From Firmicutes bacterium HGW-Firmicutes-2 (GTDB taxonomy: Bacteria; Bacillota; Clostridia; Lachnospirales; Vallitaleaceae), in contig PGZV01000026.1 in assembly GCA_002841495.1 (NCBI GenBank), positions 1 to 54,187 of the forward strand: 54,187 bases of DNA. The letters run 5' to 3'. Below the pieces are notes generated by a model, which saw only the letters and a program-made list of their open reading frames with translations, searched no databases and was not told the DNA's origin. The translations under genes were made by a program, and so were the position numbers. Below are positions 26,015 to 34,822 of this stretch, piece by piece. The first letter of the stretch is position 1. Every line of letters starts with the position of its first letter.

Positions 26015-27154
26015 ATGAGAAAGATATATGTTAGTCAACAGAATTTAACAAGAAGAATTAAGAACGACCCTGCTATTGCTAGGTTGTTGAATCAGAAAAG
26101 CGATAGTGTTACAAATATTATGAGATCAAATTTTGTTGATATATCTACCTTTAGTGACTTGGTTAAGGAAGTCGCAGAATTATCTTATTTGAATCAAGAC
26201 TATATGTTATTTTATAGGGGACAAGGTCGTGACTATAAATATCATAAGTACTCAACACTTTATCCAAGCATATATCGAGATGATAAGATTACCAAGAAAG
26301 AAATGAGATATAAGTTCTCAGTACTTGAAGCTGCATCAAATATGCTTAAGGACTCTTTTGAAGAGTATTCAAAAAAATCTGAGATTATTGGTTTCAATGA
26401 GTTAAGACGAATTGATAAGCTACAATGGTCGATTTTACAACATTACGAAGTCTGTGAGACACCTTTCCTAGATTTGACCCATTCATTAAGAGTTGCTTGC
26501 TCGTTTGCACTTAATGGTGGTGAACTAGAATTCGCATATATTTATATGCTGGCAATGCCATATCTGACAGGGAGAATATCCATAAATTCTGAACATGATT
26601 TAGTTAATATTAGGTTATTAAGCATTTCACCGCCTCAAGCGTTGAGACCATTTTTTCAAGAAGGTTATCTTTCAGGAACAGAATACATACGTGATGAATA
26701 TCAAGAGAAGAACGAACTTGATTTTAATCGAAGACTAATAGCAGTATATCGAATTCCTAATAATACTTCGTTTTGGGGTCTAGATTTCAATTCGATTAAT
26801 AATAAACTTCTTTTCCCTGAATCAGATGAGTTGCTTGAAATATGTAAGAACATAAAGTCTAGAGTAGTATATAACCTTGAAGTTGATGATGGTAGCGCAG
26901 GTCGATTCTTGTTCATGTGGAATAAGTTGGAATATTGGATTAGGAAGTCTAGTGATGGTCAATATAGTGTATTGGCAGGATTGAAGTACTTTAGAAATAA
27001 TAGTATGTACGATAATGTTACTCTGGAAAAGATTGATGATATTAGACACTTTAGGAATACGCTAGTTCATGATCCGATGAGGATAACATTGGAGGATACA
27101 TTAAAGTATGAGTCTTTACTTGAGTCTATAATGGAGGATTTAGATATTCGGTAG
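26015..27154 (+). CDS. FRG-domain protein with a C-terminal HEPN-like motif
   Basis: A 379-residue protein. Residues about 45-210 form an FRG domain: FYRGQG at 66-71, LYPSIYR, LQWSILQHYEVCETPFLDLTHS and VACSFAL. FRG domains occur in prophage and defence proteins and probably act on nucleotides or proteins. The last 70 residues (AGLKYFRNN to the end) end with RNTLVH at 347-352, the Rx4H spacing of HEPN RNases. An FRG sensor or enzyme fused to a HEPN effector would fit abortive infection; this is inference. GAGGAGAAAGG precedes the ATG. An attC-like repeat follows 16 bases after the stop. Confidence 0.7.
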   Translation: MRKIYVSQQNLTRRIKNDPAIARLLNQKSDSVTNIMRSNFVDISTFSDLVKEVAELSYLNQDYMLFYRGQGRDYKYHKYSTLYPSIYRDDKITKKEMRYKFSVLEAASNMLKDSFEEYSKKSEIIGFNELRRIDKLQWSILQHYEVCETPFLDLTHSLRVACSFALNGGELEFAYIYMLAMPYLTGRISINSEHDLVNIRLLSISPPQALRPFFQEGYLSGTEYIRDEYQEKNELDFNRRLIAVYRIPNNTSFWGLDFNSINNKLLFPESDELLEICKNIKSRVVYNLEVDDGSAGRFLFMWNKLEYWIRKSSDGQYSVLAGLKYFRNNSMYDNVTLEKIDDIRHFRNTLVHDPMRITLEDTLKYESLLESIMEDLDIR

Positions 27155-27170
27155 CATCCGCTAATACATA

Positions 27171-27245
27171 GCCTAACAACGAGTTGACGATACGGGTAAG
27201 ATATCGGAAGGATACTACATCGGTAAATCACGGAACGTTATAAGG
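27171..27245. repeat. attC-like site 2
   Basis: It begins with GCCTAAC (27171-27177), a perfect RYYYAAC core, and ends with AACGTTATAAGG. Its right half (CATCGGTAAATCACGGAACG) is shared with the sequence near 36108, which reads ACATCGGCAAATCACATAAC. The inner arms are weak. Confidence 0.45.
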
Positions 27246-27280
27246 AACCACATTATTCGACATGATTAAGGAGGAGATTT

Positions 27281-28516
27281 ATGGTCGGTAATAAATTTAT
27301 ATGCCCACAAAAAGTCAATCCATATGCACACAGAAAATTCCTATTATCAATGAATGAAATTGTTGCCCGTGGGTATGAAGAAGTGCTGATAGATTTTACG
27401 AAAGTTACAAATGCATATCCAAATGGCATGGTTCCAATAATATCATCCATAGACTATTACAGGAGATTAGGAATTAAGTTTAAAATTTCGCTTCCCAAAA
27501 TTGAGAATGTTCGAGATCTTTTTTTTAGAAGTAATTGGTCTCATCTATTATTGCCAGAAACATTTGATGCACAAAACACTCAATATTATAAACATCTTGC
27601 AGCGAGAAGATTTAAAACTTTTAATGAACAACAAGATACGGTCAATGAATTTATGGATATTGTGTTAAGTAATATCGAGATGAAACCTTCAGTTATTTCT
27701 GCATTAGAATGGTCTATAAATGAGATAACTGATAATGTTCTTAATCATTCAAACTCTAAAGATGGCGGAGTTATTCAAGTCAGTACTTATCCTCAAAATC
27801 ACAGGATATCATTTGCAGTTGCAGACTCAGGGGTAGGTATTAAGAGCTCATTAAGTGAATCATATACAAAGTTAACTTCTGATATTATGGCAATTGGTGA
27901 AGCAATCAAAAGTGGTGTAACTAGAAATAATAAATATGGTCAAGGTAATGGCCTTGCTGGAACTTTGAGGATAGCAGAAAAAACTGGTGGAAGTTTTTCA
28001 GTGATATCTGGAAAAGGCAAATTAACATATTATGAAGAAAATGCTGATAGGCAATCATATAGAGATATTGATTACCAAGGAACAGTTGTAACGGCAGATA
28101 TCATGGATAATGTTGATTCTTTTAGTATTGAAGATGCGTTAGAGTTTAACGGGGTAAAGACTTCTCATGCAAATATCATTGAATTAAATTATTTGTCTGA
28201 TGAAGAAAACACATTCAAATTAATTATGAAAGATGAGTCTACTGGCTTTGGTAATCGCCCTGTTGGAAGAATGTTAAGAAGAAAAGTCAACAATATTTTA
28301 TCTACAGAAGAATCTATACCAATATCAATTGACTGGGCAGGGGTACCGATTATATCAAGTAGTTTTGCAGATGAATTTATGGGAAAATTGTTTTTAGAGC
28401 ATGGTGCAATGGTTTTCTCAGCTAGGATAAGAAATATGGGGATGGAATCTATAATCCATGGGTTATTAGATAAGGCTATTGGTCAAAGGTTGACACAAGC
28501 AAATGATGAGTTATAA
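27281..28516 (+). CDS. STAS-like / GHKL ATPase / DUF4325 fusion protein
   Basis: A 411-residue protein in three parts. Residues 1-105 look like a STAS-type domain (EVLIDFTKVTNAYPNGMVPI). Residues about 130-270 are a histidine-kinase-type ATPase domain with N box EWSINEITDNVLNH, G1 ADSGVGI and G2 GQGNGLAG, but no phospho-acceptor His domain. Residues about 310-400 match DUF4325, a STAS-like domain with IISSSFADEF. Anti-sigma/anti-anti-sigma switches use the same parts on separate proteins. Here they are fused, so a self-contained switch is possible. It lies among defence genes, with no sigma factor nearby. Confidence 0.7.
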   Translation: MVGNKFICPQKVNPYAHRKFLLSMNEIVARGYEEVLIDFTKVTNAYPNGMVPIISSIDYYRRLGIKFKISLPKIENVRDLFFRSNWSHLLLPETFDAQNTQYYKHLAARRFKTFNEQQDTVNEFMDIVLSNIEMKPSVISALEWSINEITDNVLNHSNSKDGGVIQVSTYPQNHRISFAVADSGVGIKSSLSESYTKLTSDIMAIGEAIKSGVTRNNKYGQGNGLAGTLRIAEKTGGSFSVISGKGKLTYYEENADRQSYRDIDYQGTVVTADIMDNVDSFSIEDALEFNGVKTSHANIIELNYLSDEENTFKLIMKDESTGFGNRPVGRMLRRKVNNILSTEESIPISIDWAGVPIISSSFADEFMGKLFLEHGAMVFSARIRNMGMESIIHGLLDKAIGQRLTQANDEL

Positions 28517-28536
28517 ATAGTCATTATGTGGAATCA

Positions 28537-28642
28537 GATAACACGCTGTTGAAAATACTCAGTTCGCTAACTGAGGCTGCGCTGCACTAGCAACTATACA
28601 AAAGCATGAGCAGTGCCTATATGTTAATAGCAACTGTTAGAA
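28537..28642. repeat. attC-like site 3
   Basis: It begins near GATAAC and ends with GTTAGAA (28636-28642). CTCAGTT/AACTGAG forms a perfect 7-bp hairpin inside, and GTTG (28548) can pair with CAAC (28631). About 32 of 37 central bases match site 1. The rest of the gap up to 28830 carries no gene; an AAGGAGGAG ribosome site stands before 28831. Confidence 0.55.
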
Positions 28643-28830
28643 GGAAGAGTCAATTAGTTTAAAATAACGAACGTGTTACTCGCTGACATATGACAAAGTT
28701 GGTTGCCCCTCGGTATAAGGAGAATATGGGGTAGAGTATTCACTGGTATTTTCACGACTTTCGAAAGTATATCTGGAAATATTGTTATGCATGATCAAAT
28801 TTGAAATATGATATATAAGGAGGAGTCTAA

Positions 28831-29550
28831 ATGATTTATTTACCTGTGAAACAATCAGAGGATTGGAAACAATTTTTAGCTGAGCCAGATAAGCAATGGA
28901 AGGATGGTTATTCTGCAAAAACTCTTGCTGAAACATGGCAGAATGCTAGCGGTTTACCACATAAGGTAAGGTAAGTGCTTGAGGGATATTCTTGTAATGT
29001 TTTTACTAAAGTTGAGATGTTGTTGGGAATTCCTGAATACAAAGTTAACCTACCTGGTGGAGTGAGAGCATCACAAAATGACTTGTTTGTACTCGCGCGC
29101 ACGGAAAATAACTTGATAAGTATTATGGTAGAAGGTAAGGTCACTGAACCATTTGGATTACTAGTGTCTGATTGGAAAGTAAACATGAGTAATGATAAGA
29201 AAGTTAGATTAAGTTATCTATGTAATCTATTAGGATTAAATGTAAATAGTATCGGTAGCATACGGTACCAATTATTACATAGAAGCGCTTTGGCAATTAT
29301 AACAGCAAAACAATTTCATTGTAGTGTTGGGTTAGTGTTGGTTCATTCTTTTAGTAACAACAATAAATCCTTTGAAGATTATGAAGCTTTTCTAAATATC
29401 TACGGTTTGAGGGCTAATGTTGATGAAGTAGTTGGTCCTATAGTTAAGTGGTATTCCCATTTATTGGGGATGGGTGAATGGGTAGTTGGAAATTTGAAAT
29501 TTCCGACCGGATATAACAAAGAACTCACGCTGTTTGTGGTAGACTATTAG
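28831..29550 (+). pseudogene. DUF6946-family gene with an in-frame TAA
   Basis: One continuous frame of 239 codons with a single TAA at 28972-28974 between HKVR and VLEGYS. The first part (VKQSEDWKQFLAEPDKQWK, YSAKTLAETW) and the second (LLGIPEYKVNLPGGVRASQ, NDLFVLAR, YQLLHRSALA, LVHSFS) match the full-length DUF6946 pattern, so the stop replaces one codon of an otherwise intact gene. AAGGAGGAG precedes the ATG. A GTG directly after the stop could restart translation. Function unknown; the DLFVLAR and VEGKV strands suggest a nuclease-like core. Confidence 0.6.
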
Positions 29551-29680
29551 TTGCTATTATTATATTATACTTCTTCATCGGCTAAAGCTTCCAAGGAGAA
29601 GATCTTCGAGTTTCGATTTACAGGCGTTGCAAGTGTGGGTTCATTGGTTATTTGAAAATGTTATCATGAAGGGAGTTAAT

Positions 29681-30490
29681 ATGAAAAAGTGTTTTGTGAT
29701 ACAACCTTTTGACAGTGACAGATTTGATAAGAGGTTTAATGAAACTTATGCACCAGCAATTGAAGAGGCAGGGTTAAAACCCTACAGAGTTGACAAAGAT
29801 ACATCAGTTATTATTCCGATAGATGAGATACATAATGAGATTAAGTAAGCAGAGATTATACTTGCAGAGATAACCTTAGATAATCCAAATGTTTGGTATG
29901 AACTGGGTTTTGCAATGTCAGCAAATAAGGATATTGTTATGAGATGTTCTGATGAGAGAGAAAATGCTTTTCCATTTGATATAAGGCATAGAAGTATTAT
30001 TACATATAAAACACAAGCACCATCTGATTTCACTAATTTATCAAAAAGTATTACAAATAAAATTACAGCAATTTTAGAAAAAAGAATTACACTTGAAGAA
30101 ATAGACTCAACACCATCAATACTTAAAGAAAGAGAAGGGATATCAGATTCAGAGCGATTTTCTTTAGCCATAATTATGGCTAATCAATTAACAGATACAG
30201 ATTCGGTTGGATTACATACGTTGAAATTAGAGATGGATAAAGAGGGATACACAGATTTGGCTACTAGTATAGCTTTACGAAAATTGAGAGCCAAAGAAAT
30301 GTTAGAAATGAGTCTTGAATCTAATTATAATAATCAAGAATATCATGTTGTAAAACTTCTTAAAAAAGGTGAAGAATGGATGATAAATCATGAAGAAGAG
30401 TTTATTCTTAAAGTTGAAAAAGTAAAAGATATAGTGAATCATACGTTTGTACCAATTGTTAGTGATGATGATGACGATTTACCATTTTAA
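29681..30490 (+). pseudogene. TIR/deoxyribosyltransferase-like protein gene with an in-frame TAA
   Basis: One frame of 269 codons with a single TAA at 29846-29848, in the sequence IHNEIK-stop-AEIILAEIT where relatives usually have Glu. The N-terminal domain (KKCFVIQPFDSDRFDKRF, NPNVWYELGFAMSANK) resembles nucleoside 2-deoxyribosyltransferase/TIR-like proteins; the Glu of WYELG would be the catalytic residue. The C-terminal 120 residues are helical and end in an acidic tail. GAAGGGAG precedes the ATG at 29681. Except for the stop the gene looks healthy, so loss is recent, or the stop is read through or a sequencing error. Confidence 0.6.
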
Positions 30491-30508
30491 CATATAATCA
30501 GTTATGAT

Positions 30509-30620
30509 AATATCACTTACAGAGTATTGACAATACTTATTCTGCTAACCTAGTCGAGTCATATTAGCCGTTTGCGACGCTCGCAAGTATGTGATCGCCC
30601 TGAAAACAGATTAACGTTTT
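30509..30620. repeat. attC-like site 4 (divergent)
   Basis: It contains AGTATT/AATACT and TTGCGA/TCGCAA hairpins and ends near TTAACGTTTTCAAT. Its middle (AATACT, TTC, GCTAAC, ATTAGC, ATGTGATCGCCC) follows the same order as site 3. The arms are poorly kept, so the call is weaker. Confidence 0.4.
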
Positions 30621-30695
30621 CAATATACAGACTTTTTATGGCAGTTTGAGATTGTTGCTCAATATTTAAAATTTTATTAGCAGGAGTGTGATAAT

Positions 30696-31433
30696 TTGAA
30701 TGAAGCAATGGAAGTAAGTTTAACCTTGAGTTGGGTTGATTATGTTAATGGAATTGCTGGTAGCCTTACTGCCCTAATAGCTTTAATAGCAGCAATAGCA
30801 GGGTATATTAAGTATAGTCACACAAAGAATAGAGAGATTTATGAAAAAATCCTTAAAGATGTATATGCACCTTTATATAGAGCATTATTTAAGCAGGAAA
30901 CTTTTCGTGAATTTATAATGAAAGGGAAAGGAATAAAAGAGGAAAATATCGAAGATACCCCTATTCTTACATTTTTTAAAGAAAAGAATGGCGAGATAAT
31001 CGATATCTTCGGTAGAACAGATATTTTAAATATTGGGAAACAGATAAACGCTGGTCTAGCTTCGCCCCATATATTGGAATTGCTAAGCTCATATGAAATT
31101 ACTTGTTACTTTGAAAATGAGTTGCAAAATTCATATGAATCTTTTGAAGATTATATTAATAAAGATAGAGACGAAAAAGATATTGCTAAGAATGAAATGA
31201 GAAAAATTAATGACTATATAAGCTTGACAATATCAAAAGTTAAAATTGAAAAAGATCTTTATACTGAGATTATTCGTGGTTATTGCTATTATAATAAAAA
31301 GTTAGGTTTAGAAAGTAATTGCTCAATTAAGAATGGAGAAATTATCATTGGTTATAAAACTACTAAAGATGAAATTCAAAGAATGAAGGATACAATCAGA
31401 AAAAAGAACGTAAATGAAGAGAACGCTGTATAA
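30696..31433 (+). CDS. single-pass membrane protein with helical cytoplasmic domain
   Basis: A 245-residue protein starting at TTG, with AGGAG 9 nt upstream. One membrane helix lies at about residues 13-35. After it, a basic stretch (SHTKNREIYEKIL) leads into a helical domain with DVYAPLYRALFKQETFREF. No family is recognised. It follows the TIR-like gene in the defence island, where N-terminally anchored proteins of this type are frequent; a defence role is only suggested by position. Confidence 0.6.
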   Translation: MNEAMEVSLTLSWVDYVNGIAGSLTALIALIAAIAGYIKYSHTKNREIYEKILKDVYAPLYRALFKQETFREFIMKGKGIKEENIEDTPILTFFKEKNGEIIDIFGRTDILNIGKQINAGLASPHILELLSSYEITCYFENELQNSYESFEDYINKDRDEKDIAKNEMRKINDYISLTISKVKIEKDLYTEIIRGYCYYNKKLGLESNCSIKNGEIIIGYKTTKDEIQRMKDTIRKKNVNEENAV

Positions 31434-31479
31434 CAGAGGGTATTGTGGGTGGCAAAATAAAGTAGTCCAATTACCGCCA

Positions 31480-31754
31480 TTGAACTTTACAGTTCCTGTT
31501 TCTTTTTTTGAGGCAGTAAAAGCAGGTGAATATCCAGAACGGTATTTTGCAAGTATTGAACCAATCATGCTAGATAAGGAAGAGGATGTTCAGAAGGTAA
31601 TAGACACCTTTTTAAGAGAGTCTTAAAAAAATGTCCTGAAATAATAGAAGATTTTCTTTTTAAATGGAAAGATGCTTGTGAAAGAAAAATAGTTCAATAT
31701 GCGACAGAAAAAATGGATAAAGAATACCGAAAAAAATTCAGAAAGAGCAAATAA
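31480..31754 (+). pseudogene. 3' fragment of an AlkD-like gene, copy of 36640-36904
   Basis: It translates as VPVSFFEAVKAGEYPERYF and on to TFLRES, then a stop and frameshift at about 31624. The remaining homology runs out of frame to the TAA at 31752-31754. It is about 90% identical to the 3' third of the intact AlkD-like gene at 36173. The first 40 bases before it are unrelated, so the 5' part was lost. Confidence 0.75.
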
Positions 31755-31755
31755 C

Positions 31756-31850
31756 ATCGCACAACAGCGAGTACCTGGCTCCTCTCCACTTGACCTCACT
31801 TGGCTCCCATTGGTCGCCAATTTCGGTATTCGCAGAACGAACGTTGATGG
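31756..31850. repeat. attC-like site 5a
   Basis: The inner arms GCGAGTACC (31767-31775) and GGTATTCGC (31825-31833) pair with one G-T. The ends are CACAAC on the left and AACGTTGATG on the right. It starts directly after the stop of the AlkD-like remnant. A diverged copy lies at 36906. Confidence 0.5.
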
Positions 31851-31937
31851 AATGAAAACTTTTTGAATAACAAAAAACATTCAATGTAAGACTGATGATG
31901 AGGCTCGATAATCTAGATTTATTAAGGAGTAACAAGG

Positions 31938-32378
31938 ATGATAAGAATAGACCTTTATGAGTTACAAGATTATCAAGGCTATGAACTGACGTTTGTAATC
32001 ATCTGTGCAGTTTATAAAAAACAATGGGTATTTGTAAGACATAAGGATCGCAATACATGGGAAATTCCTGGTGGACATATTGAGGTTGGCGAAACGCCAG
32101 ATGAAGCCGCAAAAAGAGAAGTATATGAAGAGACTGGAGCAATCAAACATGATCTAAAGGCAATTTGCGATTATTCGGTAGAAAGTGTTAATGGAAAAAG
32201 GTATGGAAGATTATATTATGGGCAGATTGAAGCGTTAAAGGGTGAGCTAGAATATGAGATTGAGGAGATTATTTTTAGTGATGAATGGCCTAGTCGATTA
32301 ACTTATGCAGACATTCAGCCAGTTTTGTTAGAAGAAGTTAAAAGAAGAATTAGAAGTGAAAATAATGAAACAAAATAA
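31938..32378 (+). CDS. Nudix hydrolase (copy A)
   Basis: A 146-residue Nudix protein. The Nudix box runs from [20 protein letters not shown] to ETGA and has every consensus residue (GX5EX7REUXEEXGU). Such enzymes hydrolyse nucleoside diphosphates linked to another group; the substrate is not predictable. GGAGTAACAAGG precedes the ATG. It is over 90% identical to the gene at 37089, and both are intact, so the two copies come from a block duplication. Confidence 0.88.
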   Translation: MIRIDLYELQDYQGYELTFVIICAVYKKQWVFVRHKDRNTWEIPGGHIEVGETPDEAAKREVYEETGAIKHDLKAICDYSVESVNGKRYGRLYYGQIEALKGELEYEIEEIIFSDEWPSRLTYADIQPVLLEEVKRRIRSENNETK

Positions 32379-32383
32379 AAATT

Positions 32384-32457
32384 ATACGCCTTGTATGGTG
32401 GCCGGGATTTATTGAGTGGACGGACGGCAAAGGTTGTCAACATGCAGGACGTTATCA
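32384..32457. repeat. attC-like site 6
   Basis: The arms CCTTGTATG (32390-32398) and CATGCAGG (32442-32449) pair throughout except for one bulged T. An extrahelical base in one arm is a hallmark of attC sites. The ends are ATTATAC on the left and ACGTTATC on the right. It lies between the Nudix gene and a small membrane protein. Confidence 0.5.
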
Positions 32458-32473
32458 AGAGGGAGAATAATAA

Positions 32474-32656
32474 ATGGAAATATATAATGATGTAGGTGCT
32501 GCAAATCCGGTATTTGGATGGGGAATTTTTATGTTTCTTTATTTCGGATTTATTCTTTTTTCTGCAGGAGTTGGACTGTATGTTTTGTTTTTGTTAATCA
32601 AGTTTTTGAAAGTGGGTACACGAGCTTTTAATAAGTATCTTGAAGATGATAAATAA
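32474..32656 (+). CDS. small membrane protein, family member 1
   Basis: A 60-residue protein with one long or two short membrane helices at residues 15-48 and a cytoplasmic tail GTRAFNKYLEDDK. The tail is related to those of the proteins at 37769 (SIKAFDIYIEKNK) and 46364 (GIKAFNLYIEKNQ). GAGGGAG precedes the ATG. A 15-codon scrap of a second copy survives at 37617-37664. Function unknown. Confidence 0.6.
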   Translation: MEIYNDVGAANPVFGWGIFMFLYFGFILFSAGVGLYVLFLLIKFLKVGTRAFNKYLEDDK

Positions 32657-32759
32657 AAGTGTTTCTAAGACAGTCAAGATGTTAAGAAGCTTAAGAAGAA
32701 ATATAGATCATACGAAGGGAATCTGAATCAAATGATAAAAAATAAGAGGGGTGAGAAGG

Positions 32760-32870
32760 ATGGTTAATGATTCAGATATCAACATATTGATTTTACTGAT
32801 CAAGTCATTAAAGAGAAGTATTAAAGTTTATGACATCTACATAGAAAAAAATAAGAAATCAAGTGAGTAA
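32760..32870 (+). pseudogene. truncated copy of small membrane protein 2
   Basis: It encodes 36 residues with an ILLIKSLKRSIKVYDIYIEK core and is nearly identical to the 3' half of the intact gene at 37769. The middle of the membrane segment is deleted. A GAGAAGG ribosome site is still present, so a short peptide could be made. Confidence 0.6.
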
Positions 32871-32959
32871 GTTTAGCTTACAAGGATTATATTGTGGATG
32901 GCAGGCGTAGAATATACAAGAGGGTAGACAATTCTTAAGATACATAATTTGGAGGGAAT

Positions 32960-34765
32960 ATGAAGAGGTTATTTATTTTTGCAGTACTATGGATGCTGGT
33001 CGGCTGTACACCATCAATGACAAAAGGACTACAAAGCAATGAAAGCAATGAAAAAGTTGGGTTGTCGGATGAGATTGTTCAGTTTAATTCAAATGGTTTA
33101 AATGTAATATATGTGCAGCCTCAAGGTTCATTTGCCGAAATCAATGTTGAAGAGAGTAATGAAGCTATAGAAAAATTACTGAGTGGTAACACTGTAGTAA
33201 GAGATGATATTCTTAAAAATCCTAATAATTACACACCCCCAGTGTTATATGTGCTTTCAAACGTTCTTTTCAATGAAGGAATGAAGGATGAAGGCGCTTT
33301 TTGGTTTTACACAGCTCAATTAAGGGCCCGTATTGACGCAAACTTATGTGCAGACCATACTGCACGTTCAGCAGTCAGTCTTTTGACAAATCGGTTTGGA
33401 AAAGAGATCAATGGTTACGCCTTTGAGAATATGGATAACTTAAAAGCAATTATTGAAAGGGTTGTTGAATATATTAAGAGTAATGATGTAAATTATGATA
33501 TAAGGTGGATCAACTTACATGGTCTTGAAGCGTTTTCTTCAGAAAGTATTGAAGAGCAAGAGTTGAGCATCCCTACGGATGAATGGGAATCAACGATAAC
33601 AAGGACGATTGATGATTACTATAAGGGTTTTATGAATCTTTATGAAATGATATTAGATGAAGAAAAAGACATAAAAGATTTAGAAGTGCTTTCAAATACA
33701 TTGGTAACAAGTGATGAGATACAAGCACTTATTGAGTATATAAAAAGTATGGATTCAATAGATTATGATATCCACTGTTACAGCACATATCGACCATCAA
33801 ATGAAACGATACGCATAGATCATCTAGAAAGACCATCAATAATATATATTTCTGCCTATGAAAGTGTCAATTGGACTATTGATGCAGAAGATTCTGATGA
33901 TATAATCGCCATTGTTATCAGGGGGTATAAAGAACAATCTCTTACAAATAATGAGTACAAAGCCTTTGTTATTCAAGAACAAGACTTCTTTCATTATGCC
34001 GGTGATTACGAAAATGAAACTCTTGAATACGCCGAAGAGATTGAAGCGCTCTTTGGCAGAGAACCAACCACAATATGGAATGGTGAGCCTATAATAGACG
34101 GAGTATCCAGTGTTATACCAGTTGAGAATTCTGTTAATTACAATGAGGAAGTTCGTTTAGTACATACTTTCGGGGGTATTAATGAGTCGGATTATTTCGA
34201 TAGCAGTATACCTAAGTACGATAGAAATGTGGCTGGTTATACGGGTGTGTGGTGGGATTCAAATTTTATGACAAGTATTGGATACGCTAAAGGACGCTAT
34301 TATTTTGAATGCGAAATGACAGTAGGCAATGATAATAGTTTAGCGGATTGGACCAATGTTGGAATTGGAACAGATTCCCAAGAGGGTATGATTGATTTTT
34401 ATTTAGTAGATGGAAGAGATGGTGACTATGGGTATGGTGCCATATATAATACATCGGCGAGCACCAATATCACGAAACGCCTTAACCCGATCAATAGCGA
34501 CTCAATTAAGTCGGGTGATATAATTGGTGTTGCAATGAATCTTGATGAACATAAAGTATATTTTTCGCTAAATGGTAAGTGGATAAATGGTAGTCCGATT
34601 GAAGCAAAAGGCGGGGTAAGTATTAAGGATAAGAGAACATATTATCCAAGAGCAATAATATCTACCACAACTGAAGGTGCTATGGGTGCAGACAAAATCA
34701 CTTTTTTCTTCAAGGAATCTGAATTTCACTTCAGTGTGCCGAAGGATTATAAGGCATTTTGTTAG
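32960..34765 (+). CDS. lipoprotein with a C-terminal SPRY domain
   Basis: A 601-residue secreted lipoprotein: signal peptide with lipobox LVGC (Cys16), then a helical domain around residues 80-190 (VLYVLSNVLFNEGMKDEGAF, then FWFYTAQLRARIDANLC) that recalls an uncharacterised domain of Gram-negative proteins. The C-terminal 190 residues form a SPRY domain with GVWWDS, GRYYFECEMTVG, NVGIGT, GYGAIYN, GDIIGVAMNLDEHKVYFSLNG. SPRY is a protein-interaction fold common in eukaryotes and rare on bacterial lipoproteins. TTGGAGGG precedes the ATG. The role is unknown; outer-surface binding of a partner is likely. Confidence 0.75.
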   Translation: MKRLFIFAVLWMLVGCTPSMTKGLQSNESNEKVGLSDEIVQFNSNGLNVIYVQPQGSFAEINVEESNEAIEKLLSGNTVVRDDILKNPNNYTPPVLYVLSNVLFNEGMKDEGAFWFYTAQLRARIDANLCADHTARSAVSLLTNRFGKEINGYAFENMDNLKAIIERVVEYIKSNDVNYDIRWINLHGLEAFSSESIEEQELSIPTDEWESTITRTIDDYYKGFMNLYEMILDEEKDIKDLEVLSNTLVTSDEIQALIEYIKSMDSIDYDIHCYSTYRPSNETIRIDHLERPSIIYISAYESVNWTIDAEDSDDIIAIVIRGYKEQSLTNNEYKAFVIQEQDFFHYAGDYENETLEYAEEIEALFGREPTTIWNGEPIIDGVSSVIPVENSVNYNEEVRLVHTFGGINESDYFDSSIPKYDRNVAGYTGVWWDSNFMTSIGYAKGRYYFECEMTVGNDNSLADWTNVGIGTDSQEGMIDFYLVDGRDGDYGYGAIYNTSASTNITKRLNPINSDSIKSGDIIGVAMNLDEHKVYFSLNGKWINGSPIEAKGGVSIKDKRTYYPRAIISTTTEGAMGADKITFFFKESEFHFSVPKDYKAFC

Positions 34766-34791
34766 TAATGACGGGGATTCCCGTCATTACT
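34764..34791 (+). terminator. hairpin at the end of the SPRY lipoprotein gene
   Basis: AGTAATGACGGG pairs perfectly with CCCGTCATTACT around GATT, overlapping the stop codon. There is no T-run. The right arm plus CTCTAAGT recurs after another lipoprotein gene at 38461-38480, where the left arm is missing. Confidence 0.55.
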
Positions 34792-34822
34792 CTAAGTTGT
34801 CGGTACATCATGGTTAGGAACC

